The position numbers and the translations under genes are program-made. DNA of 64,000 nucleotides from Roseateles sp. SL47 (lineage in GTDB: Bacteria > Pseudomonadota > Gammaproteobacteria > Burkholderiales > Burkholderiaceae_C): assembly GCF_026625885.1 (NCBI RefSeq), contig NZ_CP113068.1, positions 1,736,001 to 1,800,000 of the forward strand. The letters are read 5' to 3'. Position 1 is the first letter of the stretch, and each line of letters starts with the position of its first letter. Positions 13,612-22,339 of this stretch are shown here, piece by piece. The notes under the pieces were generated by a model. The model searched no databases. It was not told where the DNA came from and saw only the letters and a list, made by a program, of their open reading frames with translations.

Positions 13612-13639
13612 TAGGTGGTCGGTGGGTGGGCGGAGTTCC
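13612..13639 (-). promoter_or_regulatory. hrp box for chaperone operon
   Basis: On the minus strand: GGAACT-N15-CCACCTA, a full match to the HrpL consensus GGAAC(C/T)-N15/16-CCACNNA. It lies 34 bp before the first gene of the minus-strand unit. Confidence 0.8.
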
Positions 13640-13655
13640 CGCTGGTCTCACTCGA

Positions 13656-13684
13656 TTGACGTCGCCGCATGAAGTGCCTATTCT
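13656..13684 (+). promoter_or_regulatory. Sigma-70 promoter of candidate small RNA
   Basis: TTGACG and TATTCT separated by exactly 17 bp, pointing right. It starts only 16 bp from the minus-strand hrp box. Predicted transcription start is near 13691. Confidence 0.6.
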
Positions 13685-13690
13685 GCGCTG

Positions 13691-13803
13691 CGAGTCGCCC
13701 GGACTGCGGAAGCGCGGGTCCTCGCCAGCAACACTGCTGAATCACATACCGGCTGCATGAGCCCTCGATTTGCGTGAACACGCATTCGGGGGCTTTTTGT
13801 TTT
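13691..13803 (+). ncRNA. Candidate small RNA between divergent hrp promoters
   Basis: About 110 bases lie between a sigma-70 promoter and an intrinsic terminator, with no open frame and no ribosome binding site. The 5' part can fold (GCGA..GGAC / GTCC-TCGC, 13691-13722 region). A stretch with little structure follows (AGCAACACTGCTGAATCACA), then the terminator hairpin and T-run. Layout and size match a typical trans-acting sRNA. It is a prediction from promoter, terminator and absence of coding only. Confidence 0.5.
13760..13803 (+). terminator. Intrinsic terminator of candidate small RNA
   Basis: An imperfect hairpin (AGCCC..CGA..TGCGT, loop GAAC, ACGCA..TCG..GGGCT) followed by TTTTTGTTTTT. 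The strong T-run on the plus strand has no upstream plus-strand gene to terminate other than the candidate small RNA. Confidence 0.75.
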
Positions 13804-13814
13804 TGGAGTCCGAC

Positions 13815-13967
13815 ATGGCCATTCCGAATGCAATGACTGCTTCATCCCTCGTCTTCACGGTGATTCAGACATTCATTGCCGCGTGTTTTTCCTCATCCGC
13901 TTGTGTCATGTATTGCAGGTGGTTGCGAGGTGTAACTTGTAAGAGGACTGAAAGCGCATCTCCCTAG
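13815..13967 (+). CDS. Possible 50-residue membrane peptide
   Basis: A short frame with a GGAG six bases before its ATG. It encodes a hydrophobic segment (SSLVFTVIQTFIAACFSSSA) and a basic, Cys-containing tail. Its AT content is higher than in neighbouring genes. There is no family resemblance and it sits right after a terminator, so it may not be expressed. Kept only because start, binding site and length are coherent. Confidence 0.25.
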   Translation: MAIPNAMTASSLVFTVIQTFIAACFSSSACVMYCRWLRGVTCKRTESASP

Positions 13968-14204
13968 CGTGAGCCCCACATCAACAGCCGGTGCGCATAG
14001 AAAAAGAGCACCGGCTGGGAGAGGCGTCCGGGCTGTTCATCGGGCGTGATGGAGAGAACCTCGATGCCGCGACAACGAAGCGCGGTGCGGGTTCCACGAT
14101 AAGGGCACCCGGCGGGCCATACCGCCGACGCACTGGGAGGTGCGCAGGGGTGACCTCGGCATTGCGTGCGTACTTTTTCGTATGCGTTTCATGCGCTGTT
14201 CCTC

Positions 14205-14224
14205 AATGAATCCGGCGATTCATT
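14205..14224. repeat. Inverted repeat upstream of pilus hrp box
   Basis: AATGAATC-CGGC-GATTCATT, perfect 8-bp arms, 16 bp before the hrp box. A further copy of GGATTCATT follows at 14231. Possible operator for an additional regulator of the pilus operon. Confidence 0.5.
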
Positions 14225-14240
14225 CTTGTTGGATTCATTC

Positions 14241-14268
14241 GGAACTGGATCAAAAGCGGTGCCACTAA
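14241..14268 (+). promoter_or_regulatory. hrp box for type IVb pilus operon
   Basis: GGAACT-N15-CCACTAA, a full match to the HrpL consensus. It lies 61 bp before the first pilus gene, which places the whole operon in the putative HrpL regulon. Confidence 0.8.
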
Positions 14269-14329
14269 TGGCCCGCTGCGAATGACAACTTTCCAATCTG
14301 CCGGGATCGGTGATCCAAGGAGTTAGACC

Positions 14330-15391
14330 GTGGGGCCACACACTCAGAGGTTCTCCAGCGCGATGCTAGTCATCGTTGCCACGCAACTCTTGACGCAGGG
14401 CTGTGCGTCCCGAGCGTCAGAGCCAGCGCCACAAGCGCCAAAGGGTCATGATGCGGTGCTGATGTCCGGCACCGACCGCGCCTTTGGCGTGCTGGCCAAT
14501 GACGGTCAGGCGGTGCCCCTGCGCAAGGCCCTCGAACAATTGGCGCCGATGGACTACGGTGTGCGTTGGGTGGGCGTCGATGCCACCCGCATGAACGCGC
14601 CGGTCACCTGGCAAGCAAACCAGACCTGGCCCGACGCCATCGGCGAAGCCGTCAAAGCCGTGCCGGGACTCGTGGTGCATGTGGCCACGGGCTCGCGCTT
14701 GATCCTGGTGCGCGCCGTTTCCGACGACCTGCGCCCGCTGCCGCCTACCCCGGCCACGGTGGGCAAGGTGGAGGGGCCCGCGACGCCAGCAGCGACGACC
14801 AGGAGCGCCACCGCTGCATCCCCGTCACCTGCCACCGCCCGCGTGGCGCCGACGCTCACCAGCCTGCCTGCCGCTCCTGCCGCATCGCCAGTGCCCGACC
14901 CTGGCTCTGCAGCATCCACGCCGGCGCCGACGCCCCTGAAGGAGGCCCCACGTCCGCGGCTGATGCCGGCCAAGTTTGAAGGCAGCGCGGCCCCGCGCAC
15001 GTCATCTGCTGGTCCGCAATCCTCCGGCGCGTCATCCATCAACACCCCGGCCACGGGCACGCAGTCCTCCGGCATGCGGCCGACGGTCCTGGAGACGGTC
15101 TCGGTCAGCGGTCGTCGCACGGAGCCGCCCGCGGTCCAGCGCTGGTCCCTGAGCGAAGACGACCGAACCCTGCGCGTGGCCCTGGACCGCTGGGCACAGC
15201 AAGCCGGCTGGCGGCTGTTCTGGGAGATGGGCGTGGACTATCCGATCACCGCTTCCGCCAGCATCAATGGAAATTTCGAGGACGCCATCTCCATGGTGGT
15301 CCGCAGCCTGGAACAGGCGGATGTGCCGCCCAAAGCCATCTTCTATCGCGGCAATCAGGTGCTGCGTGTGATTCCGAGGGGCAAAGAATGA
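14330..15391 (+). CDS. pilL: PilL/TcpQ-like lipoprotein of type IVb pilus
   Basis: A 353-residue outer-membrane-associated lipoprotein. The start is GTG with AAGGAG seven bases upstream; no good ATG fits. The signal region ends at LTQGC, with Cys25 as lipidation site. Residues 30-120 contain a beta-rich domain, followed by a long Pro/Ala/Thr-rich linker (about 140-250). The C-terminal 90 residues match the toxin-coregulated pilus Q domain (LRVALDRWAQQAGWRLFWEM, then GNFEDAISMVVRSLEQ). TcpQ proteins help the secretin assemble. It is the first gene of the pilus operon and overlaps pilN by four bases. Confidence 0.78.
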   Translation: MGPHTQRFSSAMLVIVATQLLTQGCASRASEPAPQAPKGHDAVLMSGTDRAFGVLANDGQAVPLRKALEQLAPMDYGVRWVGVDATRMNAPVTWQANQTWPDAIGEAVKAVPGLVVHVATGSRLILVRAVSDDLRPLPPTPATVGKVEGPATPAATTRSATAASPSPATARVAPTLTSLPAAPAASPVPDPGSAASTPAPTPLKEAPRPRLMPAKFEGSAAPRTSSAGPQSSGASSINTPATGTQSSGMRPTVLETVSVSGRRTEPPAVQRWSLSEDDRTLRVALDRWAQQAGWRLFWEMGVDYPITASASINGNFEDAISMVVRSLEQADVPPKAIFYRGNQVLRVIPRGKE

Positions 15392-17133
15392 CAGCGATCA
15401 CCACACGACCCACCGTGGTCTCCCGTGCGGCAGCCGTGGCCTTGGCGGCCGCTACGCTGCTGGCCTTGCTGGCCGGCTGCACCGGTCTCACGCAGCGCGT
15501 GGACCGCGAGACCGACGAGCTGAACCGCCGCGCCAGCAGCCATGCCCAGGCCGTTGGCACGACGGTGGAAGGCGGGCGCTCGGATGGCGTCCAGGTCCGG
15601 GACGGCATCTGGATTGGCAAGACCAGCATCCGCATGCAGGAGGCCGAAACGCTCCCGGCCGTGTTCTCCTCCCCCGTCACCTTCAACCGCCGGGTCCGCT
15701 CGCTCTCGGAGTTCGCGGAACGCGTGGCGGTGCTGGCCGGAGTGCCCACGCGGGTCACGCCCGACGCACTGGAGGTTTCCCTGGGCGGCGGACGCGCAGC
15801 GCCCCGCGCCGGTGCCGCCCCGATGGCCAGCACCTCGGGTGCCGCCATCCCCCCGCCGAGCAGCCTGCAGCAGTCGCTTCCCGGGGCCGGTACGGGCGCC
15901 ATGCTGCCGATGGGGGACGGCCTCGGGGCTTACCTGGTCTACCGCAATGGCGACCTCAAGGGCCTGCTCGACCTGGCCGCCACGCGCTTTGGCGTGTCGT
16001 GGAAATACACGCAGGGCCTCATTGAATTCCTGCATGTGGACACGCGCACCTTCCAGGTGAATGCGGTGCCGGGCGACTCGGCACTCAGCGCCAACGTCGG
16101 CAACACCTCGACCACGGGCGGGGAGGGCGGCAATGGTGGCAGCGGGGGGCTGACATCCACCAGCGCGGGCGGTGGCACCGGTGGCGGCGGAAGCACCACC
16201 AGCAATGCCCAGAACACGGCGGTGCGCTCGCAGCTCTCGGTGTTCTCCAGCCTGGAGAAATCCGTCGCGGCGATGCTGTCCCCGCACGGCACCGTGGTGA
16301 GCTCCACCGCCACCGGCACGCTCACAGTGACGGATACGCCGGCCATCCTGGCACGCGTCGAGAAGTTCCTGGAACGCGAGAACCGCACTCTGTCCAAGCA
16401 GGTCATGATCAACGTGACGGTGCTGGCGGTGTCGCTGTCGGACGAAGACAACTACGGCCTGAACTGGAACCTGGTCTACAGCGATCTGTTCCGTCGCTAC
16501 GGCGTGCGCAGTGCCTTCGGTGCCGGACAGTCCAGCACCGAATTTGCTGCCAGCATCCTGGACACCTCGGGCAGCCGCTTTGCGGGCTCCTCGCTGATGA
16601 TCAACGCGCTCTCCACCCAGGGCAAGGTCCGCAAGGAGACCTCGGCCTCGGTGGCCACGCTCAACCACCAGCCCGTGCCTGTGCAGGTGGCGCGGCAGAC
16701 GGCCTATCTCAAGTCGTCGCAGACCACCATCACCGCCAATGTCGGCTCCACCACCAGCCTCACCCCGGGCGTGGTGACCTCCGGCTTCACCATGACCGTG
16801 CTGCCCAACCTGCTGGACAACGGCACCGTGATGCTGCAGTTCTCCACGGACATTTCCACGCTGCGGCGCCTGAACCTGATCAGCAGCACGGGCAACGGCA
16901 ACGGCACCCAGATCCAGACGCCGGAGGTGGACACCCGCAACTTCCTGCAGCGGGTGGCGATGAAGTCCGGCCAGACGCTGGTGGTCAGCGGCTTCGAGCA
17001 GATGGAAGGCAATGTCGACCGGCAAGGCACCGTCGTGCCCTCCAACGTGCTCTTCGGCGGTGGTGTCGCGACCCGGTCCAACAAGGAGGTCATCGTGATC
17101 CTGATCACCCCGATCACGATGCCCGGCGCCTGA
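15388..17133 (+). CDS. pilN: PilN type IVb pilus secretin
   Basis: A 581-residue secretin that forms the outer-membrane pore of R64/BFP-like pili. It is a lipoprotein: a hydrophobic signal ends at LLAGC with Cys31. After an N-terminal region come a secretin N domain (GVSWKYTQGLIEFLHVDTRTF), a Gly/Ser/Thr-rich insertion near 240-275, and the C-terminal secretin core. The core contains VMINVTVLAVSLSDEDNYGLNWN, the VPVQVARQTAYL strand and the closing SNKEVIVILITPIT. The GTG/ATG overlap with pilL suggests coupled translation. ExeA/GspB-type assembly factors are encoded nearby under the same type of promoter. Confidence 0.88.
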   Translation: MTAITTRPTVVSRAAAVALAAATLLALLAGCTGLTQRVDRETDELNRRASSHAQAVGTTVEGGRSDGVQVRDGIWIGKTSIRMQEAETLPAVFSSPVTFNRRVRSLSEFAERVAVLAGVPTRVTPDALEVSLGGGRAAPRAGAAPMASTSGAAIPPPSSLQQSLPGAGTGAMLPMGDGLGAYLVYRNGDLKGLLDLAATRFGVSWKYTQGLIEFLHVDTRTFQVNAVPGDSALSANVGNTSTTGGEGGNGGSGGLTSTSAGGGTGGGGSTTSNAQNTAVRSQLSVFSSLEKSVAAMLSPHGTVVSSTATGTLTVTDTPAILARVEKFLERENRTLSKQVMINVTVLAVSLSDEDNYGLNWNLVYSDLFRRYGVRSAFGAGQSSTEFAASILDTSGSRFAGSSLMINALSTQGKVRKETSASVATLNHQPVPVQVARQTAYLKSSQTTITANVGSTTSLTPGVVTSGFTMTVLPNLLDNGTVMLQFSTDISTLRRLNLISSTGNGNGTQIQTPEVDTRNFLQRVAMKSGQTLVVSGFEQMEGNVDRQGTVVPSNVLFGGGVATRSNKEVIVILITPITMPGA

Positions 17134-17145
17134 GCGAGGTTCCCA

Positions 17146-18438
17146 ATGGCTGTTGTCGTCACCGAAATCCGCAAGCGCCGCTACGTCTGCGGCCTGCTGT
17201 GGCAGTCGCTGTCCAATCCACGCGAGTTGCGGGGTGAGGCGGTCGAGCTGGCGCGCAAGATGAACGTCGACCTGATGGTGTTGCGCAAGGACCTGGGCAT
17301 TGCGCAGGCCGGTTACGCCAGTTCCCGCGAGGGGGCGCAGCCCGGCATGCTGTCGCTGGGGGCGGTGGTGGCCAGCGTCATGTCGGTGCGCGGCCTCAAG
17401 GACAACGGTCGCCGCCAACCGGCCAACAGCTGGCTGGCCGCGCTTCGCCTGGATGAGGAGCGCTGGGCGTATTTCGCCGTGCGCGATGACAGCTTCCTGC
17501 CGTCCGGCGACTACGCCGGTTCCCGCGCCGAGGTGCTGGACCGCCTCTATGCCGACTACGGCCTGGGGGGCTGGAATGCGGTGATCGGCGATGCGGACCT
17601 GGAGGATCAGGGCTTCCACAATTTTGAAGCGGTCACGCTGGACGATTTTCTGCCGCGCTCCAAGGGCCAGCGGCTGTGGCTGTCCCAGGCGTGGGAGCTC
17701 AAGCCGGTGGAGCGCTCACGCCGCCGGATGGTGGTCGCCGCGGGTGCGGTGGCCGCAGGTGCCGCCGTGATCGGCCTGGTGCACTGGCAGCGCCAGCAGG
17801 CCGCCGAGCAGCAACTGGCGGCTGAGCGCAGCCGCATCGCCCAGCAGCGGCAGGCGCAGGCGGTGGCCGAGGCCAACCAGAAGCCCGAGCCGCCCTGGCT
17901 GCGCCAGCCCGTGCCGCGGGAGCTGGTGCGGGCCTGCGCCGGGCAGCTCGACCTGATGTCTCCCGGCGGCTGGCGGCTGGAGGAATACACCTGCTCGGCC
18001 ACCCAGGCCACCCATGTCTGGGCGCGGGGGGATTCAAGCGTTGGTTACCTGCTGGAGCAGCAGCCGCAGGCGTCGGTCGAGCTCAGCGGCGAGCGGGCCA
18101 GCCTGGTGCAGCCGCTGCCGTCCTCCGGCGGCTGGAATGAGGAACTGCTGGCATCGCGGCAATTGCTGCAACCGCTGATCTCGCGCTTTCAGCAACTGGG
18201 GCTGCGCATCGCGCTCAAACCCGTGGCCGTCCCGGCCGCGGCGCCGTCCACACTGGCGGGCCTGCGTCAGAAGGCCCCGCAGCTCCCGGACTGGAAGGCC
18301 TACAGCTTCACGCTGCAGGCCGGTGGTGTTCCCCTCACCGACATCGCGTCGGTGCTCAGCCAGCCGGGTATCCGGCTGGACCGGCTGGCGTATCGCCAGG
18401 GCGATTGGTTCCTGGAAGGAGTGGCCTATGCGAAATGA
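17146..18438 (+). CDS. pilO: PilO type IVb pilus assembly protein
   Basis: A 430-residue bitopic inner-membrane protein. A large cytoplasmic N-domain (1-185) precedes one membrane helix (MVVAAGAVAAGAAVIGLVHW, about 190-209), then an Ala/Gln-rich coil and a periplasmic domain. Size, topology and position between secretin and pilP genes match the PilO2/BfpC-like proteins of R64-type pili, which link the ATPase and the pilin platform. Assigned mainly from operon order and architecture. Confidence 0.75.
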   Translation: MAVVVTEIRKRRYVCGLLWQSLSNPRELRGEAVELARKMNVDLMVLRKDLGIAQAGYASSREGAQPGMLSLGAVVASVMSVRGLKDNGRRQPANSWLAALRLDEERWAYFAVRDDSFLPSGDYAGSRAEVLDRLYADYGLGGWNAVIGDADLEDQGFHNFEAVTLDDFLPRSKGQRLWLSQAWELKPVERSRRRMVVAAGAVAAGAAVIGLVHWQRQQAAEQQLAAERSRIAQQRQAQAVAEANQKPEPPWLRQPVPRELVRACAGQLDLMSPGGWRLEEYTCSATQATHVWARGDSSVGYLLEQQPQASVELSGERASLVQPLPSSGGWNEELLASRQLLQPLISRFQQLGLRIALKPVAVPAAAPSTLAGLRQKAPQLPDWKAYSFTLQAGGVPLTDIASVLSQPGIRLDRLAYRQGDWFLEGVAYAK

Positions 18439-19075
18439 TCAACACCCCCGAATTGGCGGTTTCTGGCTGCTGGCGGCCGCTGTCGCCCTGGCCTGCTGGG
18501 CCGCGCCGTCGGCGCAGGCCGGCACCACGGCCGAAGAACTGGCCCAGATCGAGGCCGAACACGTGGTGCTGAAGGCTCGATTGCGCCTGGCGGAGACCCG
18601 GGCGCTGATTGCCGCCCGCCAGGCGGAGATCGACCGGCAGGCGCCGTTCACCCCCAACGGCCTGCCCACCGTGCTGGGCATTGACGGCATGGGCTCCCGC
18701 ATGAGCGCCACATTGGCCATGGACAACGGCTATGTGACCGAGGTGGCCGTCGGGGATCCGCTGCCCGGCGGCGCCCGCGTGGTGGCGATTGCCGCGCAGG
18801 GCGTGACGGTGCAGACCAGCGACCGCAAGCGGGTACGGCTGCGCACCGGTGGGGAGCCCGCCAGCGAGATGGCACGTGTGATGCCGGCGCCGATGAGCGC
18901 GCTGCCGGCCCAGCGCGTGGCGCCTGCTGCCGTGCCGCCCGCGGGCGTGCTGTCCATGTCGCCCGTGGGGACCTCGGCGCCAGCAGTCTCCGGCAGCGCA
19001 GCCGCCGCCGCACCGACCACCCTGGCCGCCTTGCCCGCGCCGCGCGCGCCGGGCGCCTCGGGTGTGACGCGATGA
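18428..19075 (+). CDS. pilP: PilP type IVb pilus assembly protein
   Basis: A 215-residue periplasmic protein with an N-terminal signal (FWLLAAAVALACWAAPSAQA). A coiled-coil-prone segment follows (EELAQIEAEHVVLKARLRLAETRALIAARQ), then a beta domain with VTEVAVGDPLPGGARVVAI and a Pro/Ala-rich tail. This is the usual PilP layout. PilP is thought to bridge inner-membrane PilO and the secretin. Its ATG overlaps the end of pilO by 11 bases, and its own stop overlaps the pilQ start. Confidence 0.75.
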   Translation: MRNDQHPRIGGFWLLAAAVALACWAAPSAQAGTTAEELAQIEAEHVVLKARLRLAETRALIAARQAEIDRQAPFTPNGLPTVLGIDGMGSRMSATLAMDNGYVTEVAVGDPLPGGARVVAIAAQGVTVQTSDRKRVRLRTGGEPASEMARVMPAPMSALPAQRVAPAAVPPAGVLSMSPVGTSAPAVSGSAAAAAPTTLAALPAPRAPGASGVTR

Positions 19076-20643
19076 ATGCCCGGGTGCCCTTGCAGGCCGT
19101 GGGGCGGGAGGTCCCGCGACCCGATACCACGATCGTGACCGTGCTCAGCGTCTCCGGGCGTCTGGCGGCCAGCGACGAAGAGCGCAAGTTTGTCTGCCTG
19201 CTGTCGGATGGGCAACTGCTGGTGGCCCAGGGCCAGGCGATGAATCCCTTCGTGCTTTCCTACCGTGCACGGCTGGACCACCTGCGCCACAAATGCCGCG
19301 TGGTGCCCGTGCCCATCGAAAGCATCGGCCGCCACTACCAGTCGGCGCACCGCGCGCAGGGAGACACCGACCACACCAAGATGCAGCATGGCGCCAAGGA
19401 GCTGCTGGCGGCGGCCTGCGCGGCGCAGGCGTCGGACATCCACATCCGCGTCAAGCAGCTCGGGACCGAGGTCTACTTCCGCATCCACAACGACCTGGAG
19501 CGCATCGGCGGCTACACGCGGGAATACGGGGAGCGGCTGCTGGCCACCCTGTATGGCGCGATGACCAGCGTCTCGGACAACGCCTACAAACCGACCGAGC
19601 GTCAGGACGCCAGCATCGCCGACCGCGACAAGCTGCCCGAGCAACTGATCGGCGTGCGCATTGCCACCACGCCCACCAGCGAAGGCTCGCTGATGGTCAT
19701 GCGCCTGCTCTACAACGATGCGGGTGAAACGCTGGACCTGCTTCGTCTGGGCTTTTCCCCTGCGCAGGAGGCCAGCCTGCAGGCCTTGAAGGAGAACCCC
19801 ACCGGCATGAACCTGATCAGTGGTCCGGCCGGCTCAGGCAAGTCCACGACGCTGCAGCGCGTGCTGCTGGGGCAATTGGCCCAGAACGACGGCGGCCTGC
19901 ATGTGATCACGGTGGAAGACCCGGTGGAGTACCCGATTGCCGGTGCGGTGCAGACGCCGGTGACCAACGCATCGTCGGAGGACGAGCGCGCGCGCCTGTT
20001 CTCCCTGGCCATCGTCAACGCCATGCGCCTGGACCCGGACACCATCATGGTCGGCGAGATCCGGGACCGGGCGTCGGCCCAGAGTGCCCTGCGGGCGGCC
20101 ATGACCGGCCATCAGGTCTGGAGTACGGTGCATGCCAACAATGCCATCGGCATCGTGGACCGGCTGGAAGACATGGGGCTGCCGCTGCGCATGGTGGCGG
20201 ACCCGTCCATCATCACCGGCCTGATCAGCCAGCGGCTGGTGAAGCTGCTGTGCCCGCACTGCCGCCAGCCGCTGCTGGGAGAGGCGGGCCGCCAGCGGGT
20301 GGCGCCGGCGCTGATGGCGCGTCTGCGTGCGGCGCTCGGGGACCAGCTGGAGCGCGCCTGTGTCGCTGGCGACGGCTGCCTGCACTGCAATGGCCGGGGC
20401 ACGGTGGGGCGCACCGTCCTGGCTGAGGTCATCACGCCGGACGAGCACTTCTGCGCGCTCCTGCGCGCGGGCGACAAACCGGGCGCCATCCGCTACTGGC
20501 TGGGCGAGATGGGCGGCATCACCATGACCGAACATGCCCTGGCCAAGGTGCGTGACGGCCTGGTCGATCCGTTGATGGCTGAGCGTGCGGTCGGCTGGCT
20601 GCAGGTGCAGCCACGGCTGCGGAGGACCCACCATGCGGTTTGA
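19072..20643 (+). CDS. pilQ: PilQ assembly ATPase of type IVb pilus
   Basis: A 523-residue GspE/PulE-family hexameric ATPase that powers pilin polymerisation. Motifs in order: Walker A GPAGSGKST (251-259), Asp box VEDPVEY (281-287), Walker B IMVGEIRD (325-332), His box STVHANN. A tetracysteine zinc module (CPHC at 394-397, CLHC at 436-439) is characteristic of assembly rather than retraction ATPases. It overlaps pilP by four bases. Confidence 0.9.
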   Translation: MNARVPLQAVGREVPRPDTTIVTVLSVSGRLAASDEERKFVCLLSDGQLLVAQGQAMNPFVLSYRARLDHLRHKCRVVPVPIESIGRHYQSAHRAQGDTDHTKMQHGAKELLAAACAAQASDIHIRVKQLGTEVYFRIHNDLERIGGYTREYGERLLATLYGAMTSVSDNAYKPTERQDASIADRDKLPEQLIGVRIATTPTSEGSLMVMRLLYNDAGETLDLLRLGFSPAQEASLQALKENPTGMNLISGPAGSGKSTTLQRVLLGQLAQNDGGLHVITVEDPVEYPIAGAVQTPVTNASSEDERARLFSLAIVNAMRLDPDTIMVGEIRDRASAQSALRAAMTGHQVWSTVHANNAIGIVDRLEDMGLPLRMVADPSIITGLISQRLVKLLCPHCRQPLLGEAGRQRVAPALMARLRAALGDQLERACVAGDGCLHCNGRGTVGRTVLAEVITPDEHFCALLRAGDKPGAIRYWLGEMGGITMTEHALAKVRDGLVDPLMAERAVGWLQVQPRLRRTHHAV

Positions 20644-21709
20644 CTTCAACCGGACCTGGGCGCGCATGGTCTTCACCGCCCCGGTGCGCATGCGTGTCTA
20701 CCGGCAGATTGCCACCATGCTGGCCAACGGCCTGCCGCTGCTGCGGGTGCTGGATGACCTGTACCAGCGGGCCTCGGCGCGCGGACGCAAGCCGTCCGAA
20801 CCGCTGGCCATTGCGCTGTTCGAATGGAAGCGCTCGGTGCAGAACGGCCACACGCTGGCCGAAGGCATGCGGGACTGGGCCCCGCGCGCGGAGCAACTGC
20901 TGGTGCAGGCCGGGGAGCAGTCCGGCCGTCTGGAGGCCAGCCTGCTGGCGGTGAGCGAGGTGGTGCAGGCCACGCGCAAGATCCGCGGCGCCATCCTCGG
21001 TGGGGCTGCGTATCCGCTGCTGGTGTTCATCTTCATCATCGGCTATGTGTACCTGTTCGGCACTCGCGTCGTCCCTGAGTTCGGCCGTCTGAGCGACCCT
21101 GCGCGCTGGCATGGCCCGGCCCGCGGCCTGCATCTGATGTCGCTGTGGGTGCAGCAGTGGATGCCGATGGCGGTGCTGAGCCTGATCGCGCTGCTGGCAC
21201 TGCTGGTGTGGGCGCTGCCGCGCTGGCGCGGTCATGCCCGGCTGGTGGCGGACCGGCTGCCGCCGTTCTCCATCTACCGCATGCTCAGCGGCAGCAGCTT
21301 CCTGCTGGCCTTCAGCGCCTTGCTGTCGGCCGGCATTACGGTGGAGAAGTCGCTCTACCGCCTGTGTGAATCGGCCGGGCCGTGGCTGCGCGAGCGGCTG
21401 GAGGGCGCGCTGCTGGGCGTGAAGTCCGGCCTGAACTGCGGGCAGGCCCTGCGCCATGCGGGGTATGGCTTTCCGTCACCGGACATCGTGGACGACCTGT
21501 GCATCTATTCCGAATACCGCGGCTTTCCCGAGGTACTGCAGCGGCTGGCCAACGAGTGGATGGAGGAGGGCGTGGCCCGCATCTCCATGCAGATGAAGGT
21601 GGTCAACGGCGCCGCGATTTCGGTGCTGACGCTGCTGATTGCCTGGTTGGCCATCGGCATGTTCAGCATCCAGGAGCAGGTCGCGTCCACGGCCCGGCTC
21701 GCGCATTGA
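20633..21709 (+). CDS. pilR: PilR inner-membrane platform protein
   Basis: A 358-residue GspF-family polytopic protein that forms the inner-membrane base of the pilus. The two GspF repeats each start with a helical cytoplasmic segment (QIATMLANGLPLLRVLDDLY; LAFSALLSAGITVEKSLYRL). Membrane segments are visible at AAYPLLVFIFIIGYVYLFG, MAVLSLIALLALLVWAL and AAISVLTLLIAWLAIGMF. ATG 20633 overlaps the end of pilQ and has GGAGGA upstream. Confidence 0.88.
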   Translation: MRFDFNRTWARMVFTAPVRMRVYRQIATMLANGLPLLRVLDDLYQRASARGRKPSEPLAIALFEWKRSVQNGHTLAEGMRDWAPRAEQLLVQAGEQSGRLEASLLAVSEVVQATRKIRGAILGGAAYPLLVFIFIIGYVYLFGTRVVPEFGRLSDPARWHGPARGLHLMSLWVQQWMPMAVLSLIALLALLVWALPRWRGHARLVADRLPPFSIYRMLSGSSFLLAFSALLSAGITVEKSLYRLCESAGPWLRERLEGALLGVKSGLNCGQALRHAGYGFPSPDIVDDLCIYSEYRGFPEVLQRLANEWMEEGVARISMQMKVVNGAAISVLTLLIAWLAIGMFSIQEQVASTARLAH

Positions 21710-21765
21710 TTGGTGTCAGGTCCCAAAGGCCATTCAGCGTTCCCATCCATCCCCAGGAGAACTCC

Positions 21766-22323
21766 ATGAAACAACCCAAGCTCTTGACCCCCCAGTCCTC
21801 CCGTCGCTCGCGGGTGCCGACGGCCCGGCGGCAGGCCGGTGCGTCGCTGCTGGAAGCCATTGCCTTCCTCGGCGTGGCGGCCACCATCGTCGTGGGGGCG
21901 GTGGCGCTGCTGTCCAACGCGTTCAGCGGGGCGCGCTCCAACCGGTCGCAGGAAGAAGTGGCTGCCATCAGCACCGGGGTGAAGCGTCTGTTCATGGCGC
22001 AGGCCGGGGCCTACGGCAATGGCAGCCTGAACGAGGTGCTGGTGCAGGCCAAGGTCTTCCCGTCCACGCTGGCGGTGGAGGGCAACTCGGTCTTCAATGC
22101 CTGGAACGGGGCCGTCACCGTCAACGGCAGCGCCGCCACGTTTGACATCAGCTATGCCAATGTGCCGCAGCAGGTCTGCGTGGACCTGGTGGCCACCTCC
22201 GGGCAGTGGATCAGCGTGGCGGTGAATGGCAGCGGTGCGATGACGCCGCCCATCACGCCGGTGCAGGCAGCCGCCCAGTGCACCCAGGCCAATGCCAACA
22301 CCGTGGTCTGGACCACCAGCTAA
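21766..22323 (+). CDS. pilS: PilS major type IVb prepilin
   Basis: A 185-residue major pilin precursor. A 25-residue basic leader ends in Gly25. Cleavage would leave ASLLE with Glu5, followed by the hydrophobic assembly helix (AIAFLGVAATIVVGAVALL). The long leader and non-Phe first residue are type IVb features. Two cysteines near the C-terminus (VCVDL, AQCTQ) can form the usual D-region disulfide. AGGAG precedes the ATG. No prepilin peptidase (pilU) is present in the operon, so a peptidase elsewhere in the genome must process it. Confidence 0.88.
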   Translation: MKQPKLLTPQSSRRSRVPTARRQAGASLLEAIAFLGVAATIVVGAVALLSNAFSGARSNRSQEEVAAISTGVKRLFMAQAGAYGNGSLNEVLVQAKVFPSTLAVEGNSVFNAWNGAVTVNGSAATFDISYANVPQQVCVDLVATSGQWISVAVNGSGAMTPPITPVQAAAQCTQANANTVVWTTS

Positions 22324-22339
22324 ACCCGGAGCAACAGCC

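Noticed and set aside
13985..14017. CAGCCGGTGC/GCACCGGCTG hairpin as terminator
   Set aside because: No T-run on either side and no gene that it would terminate; kept only as a possible structured element.
15355..17619. Long minus-strand open frame (754 codons) opposite pilN
   Set aside because: It is a GC-driven mirror of pilN and pilO, rich in His/Arg/Gln repeats with no recognisable domain.
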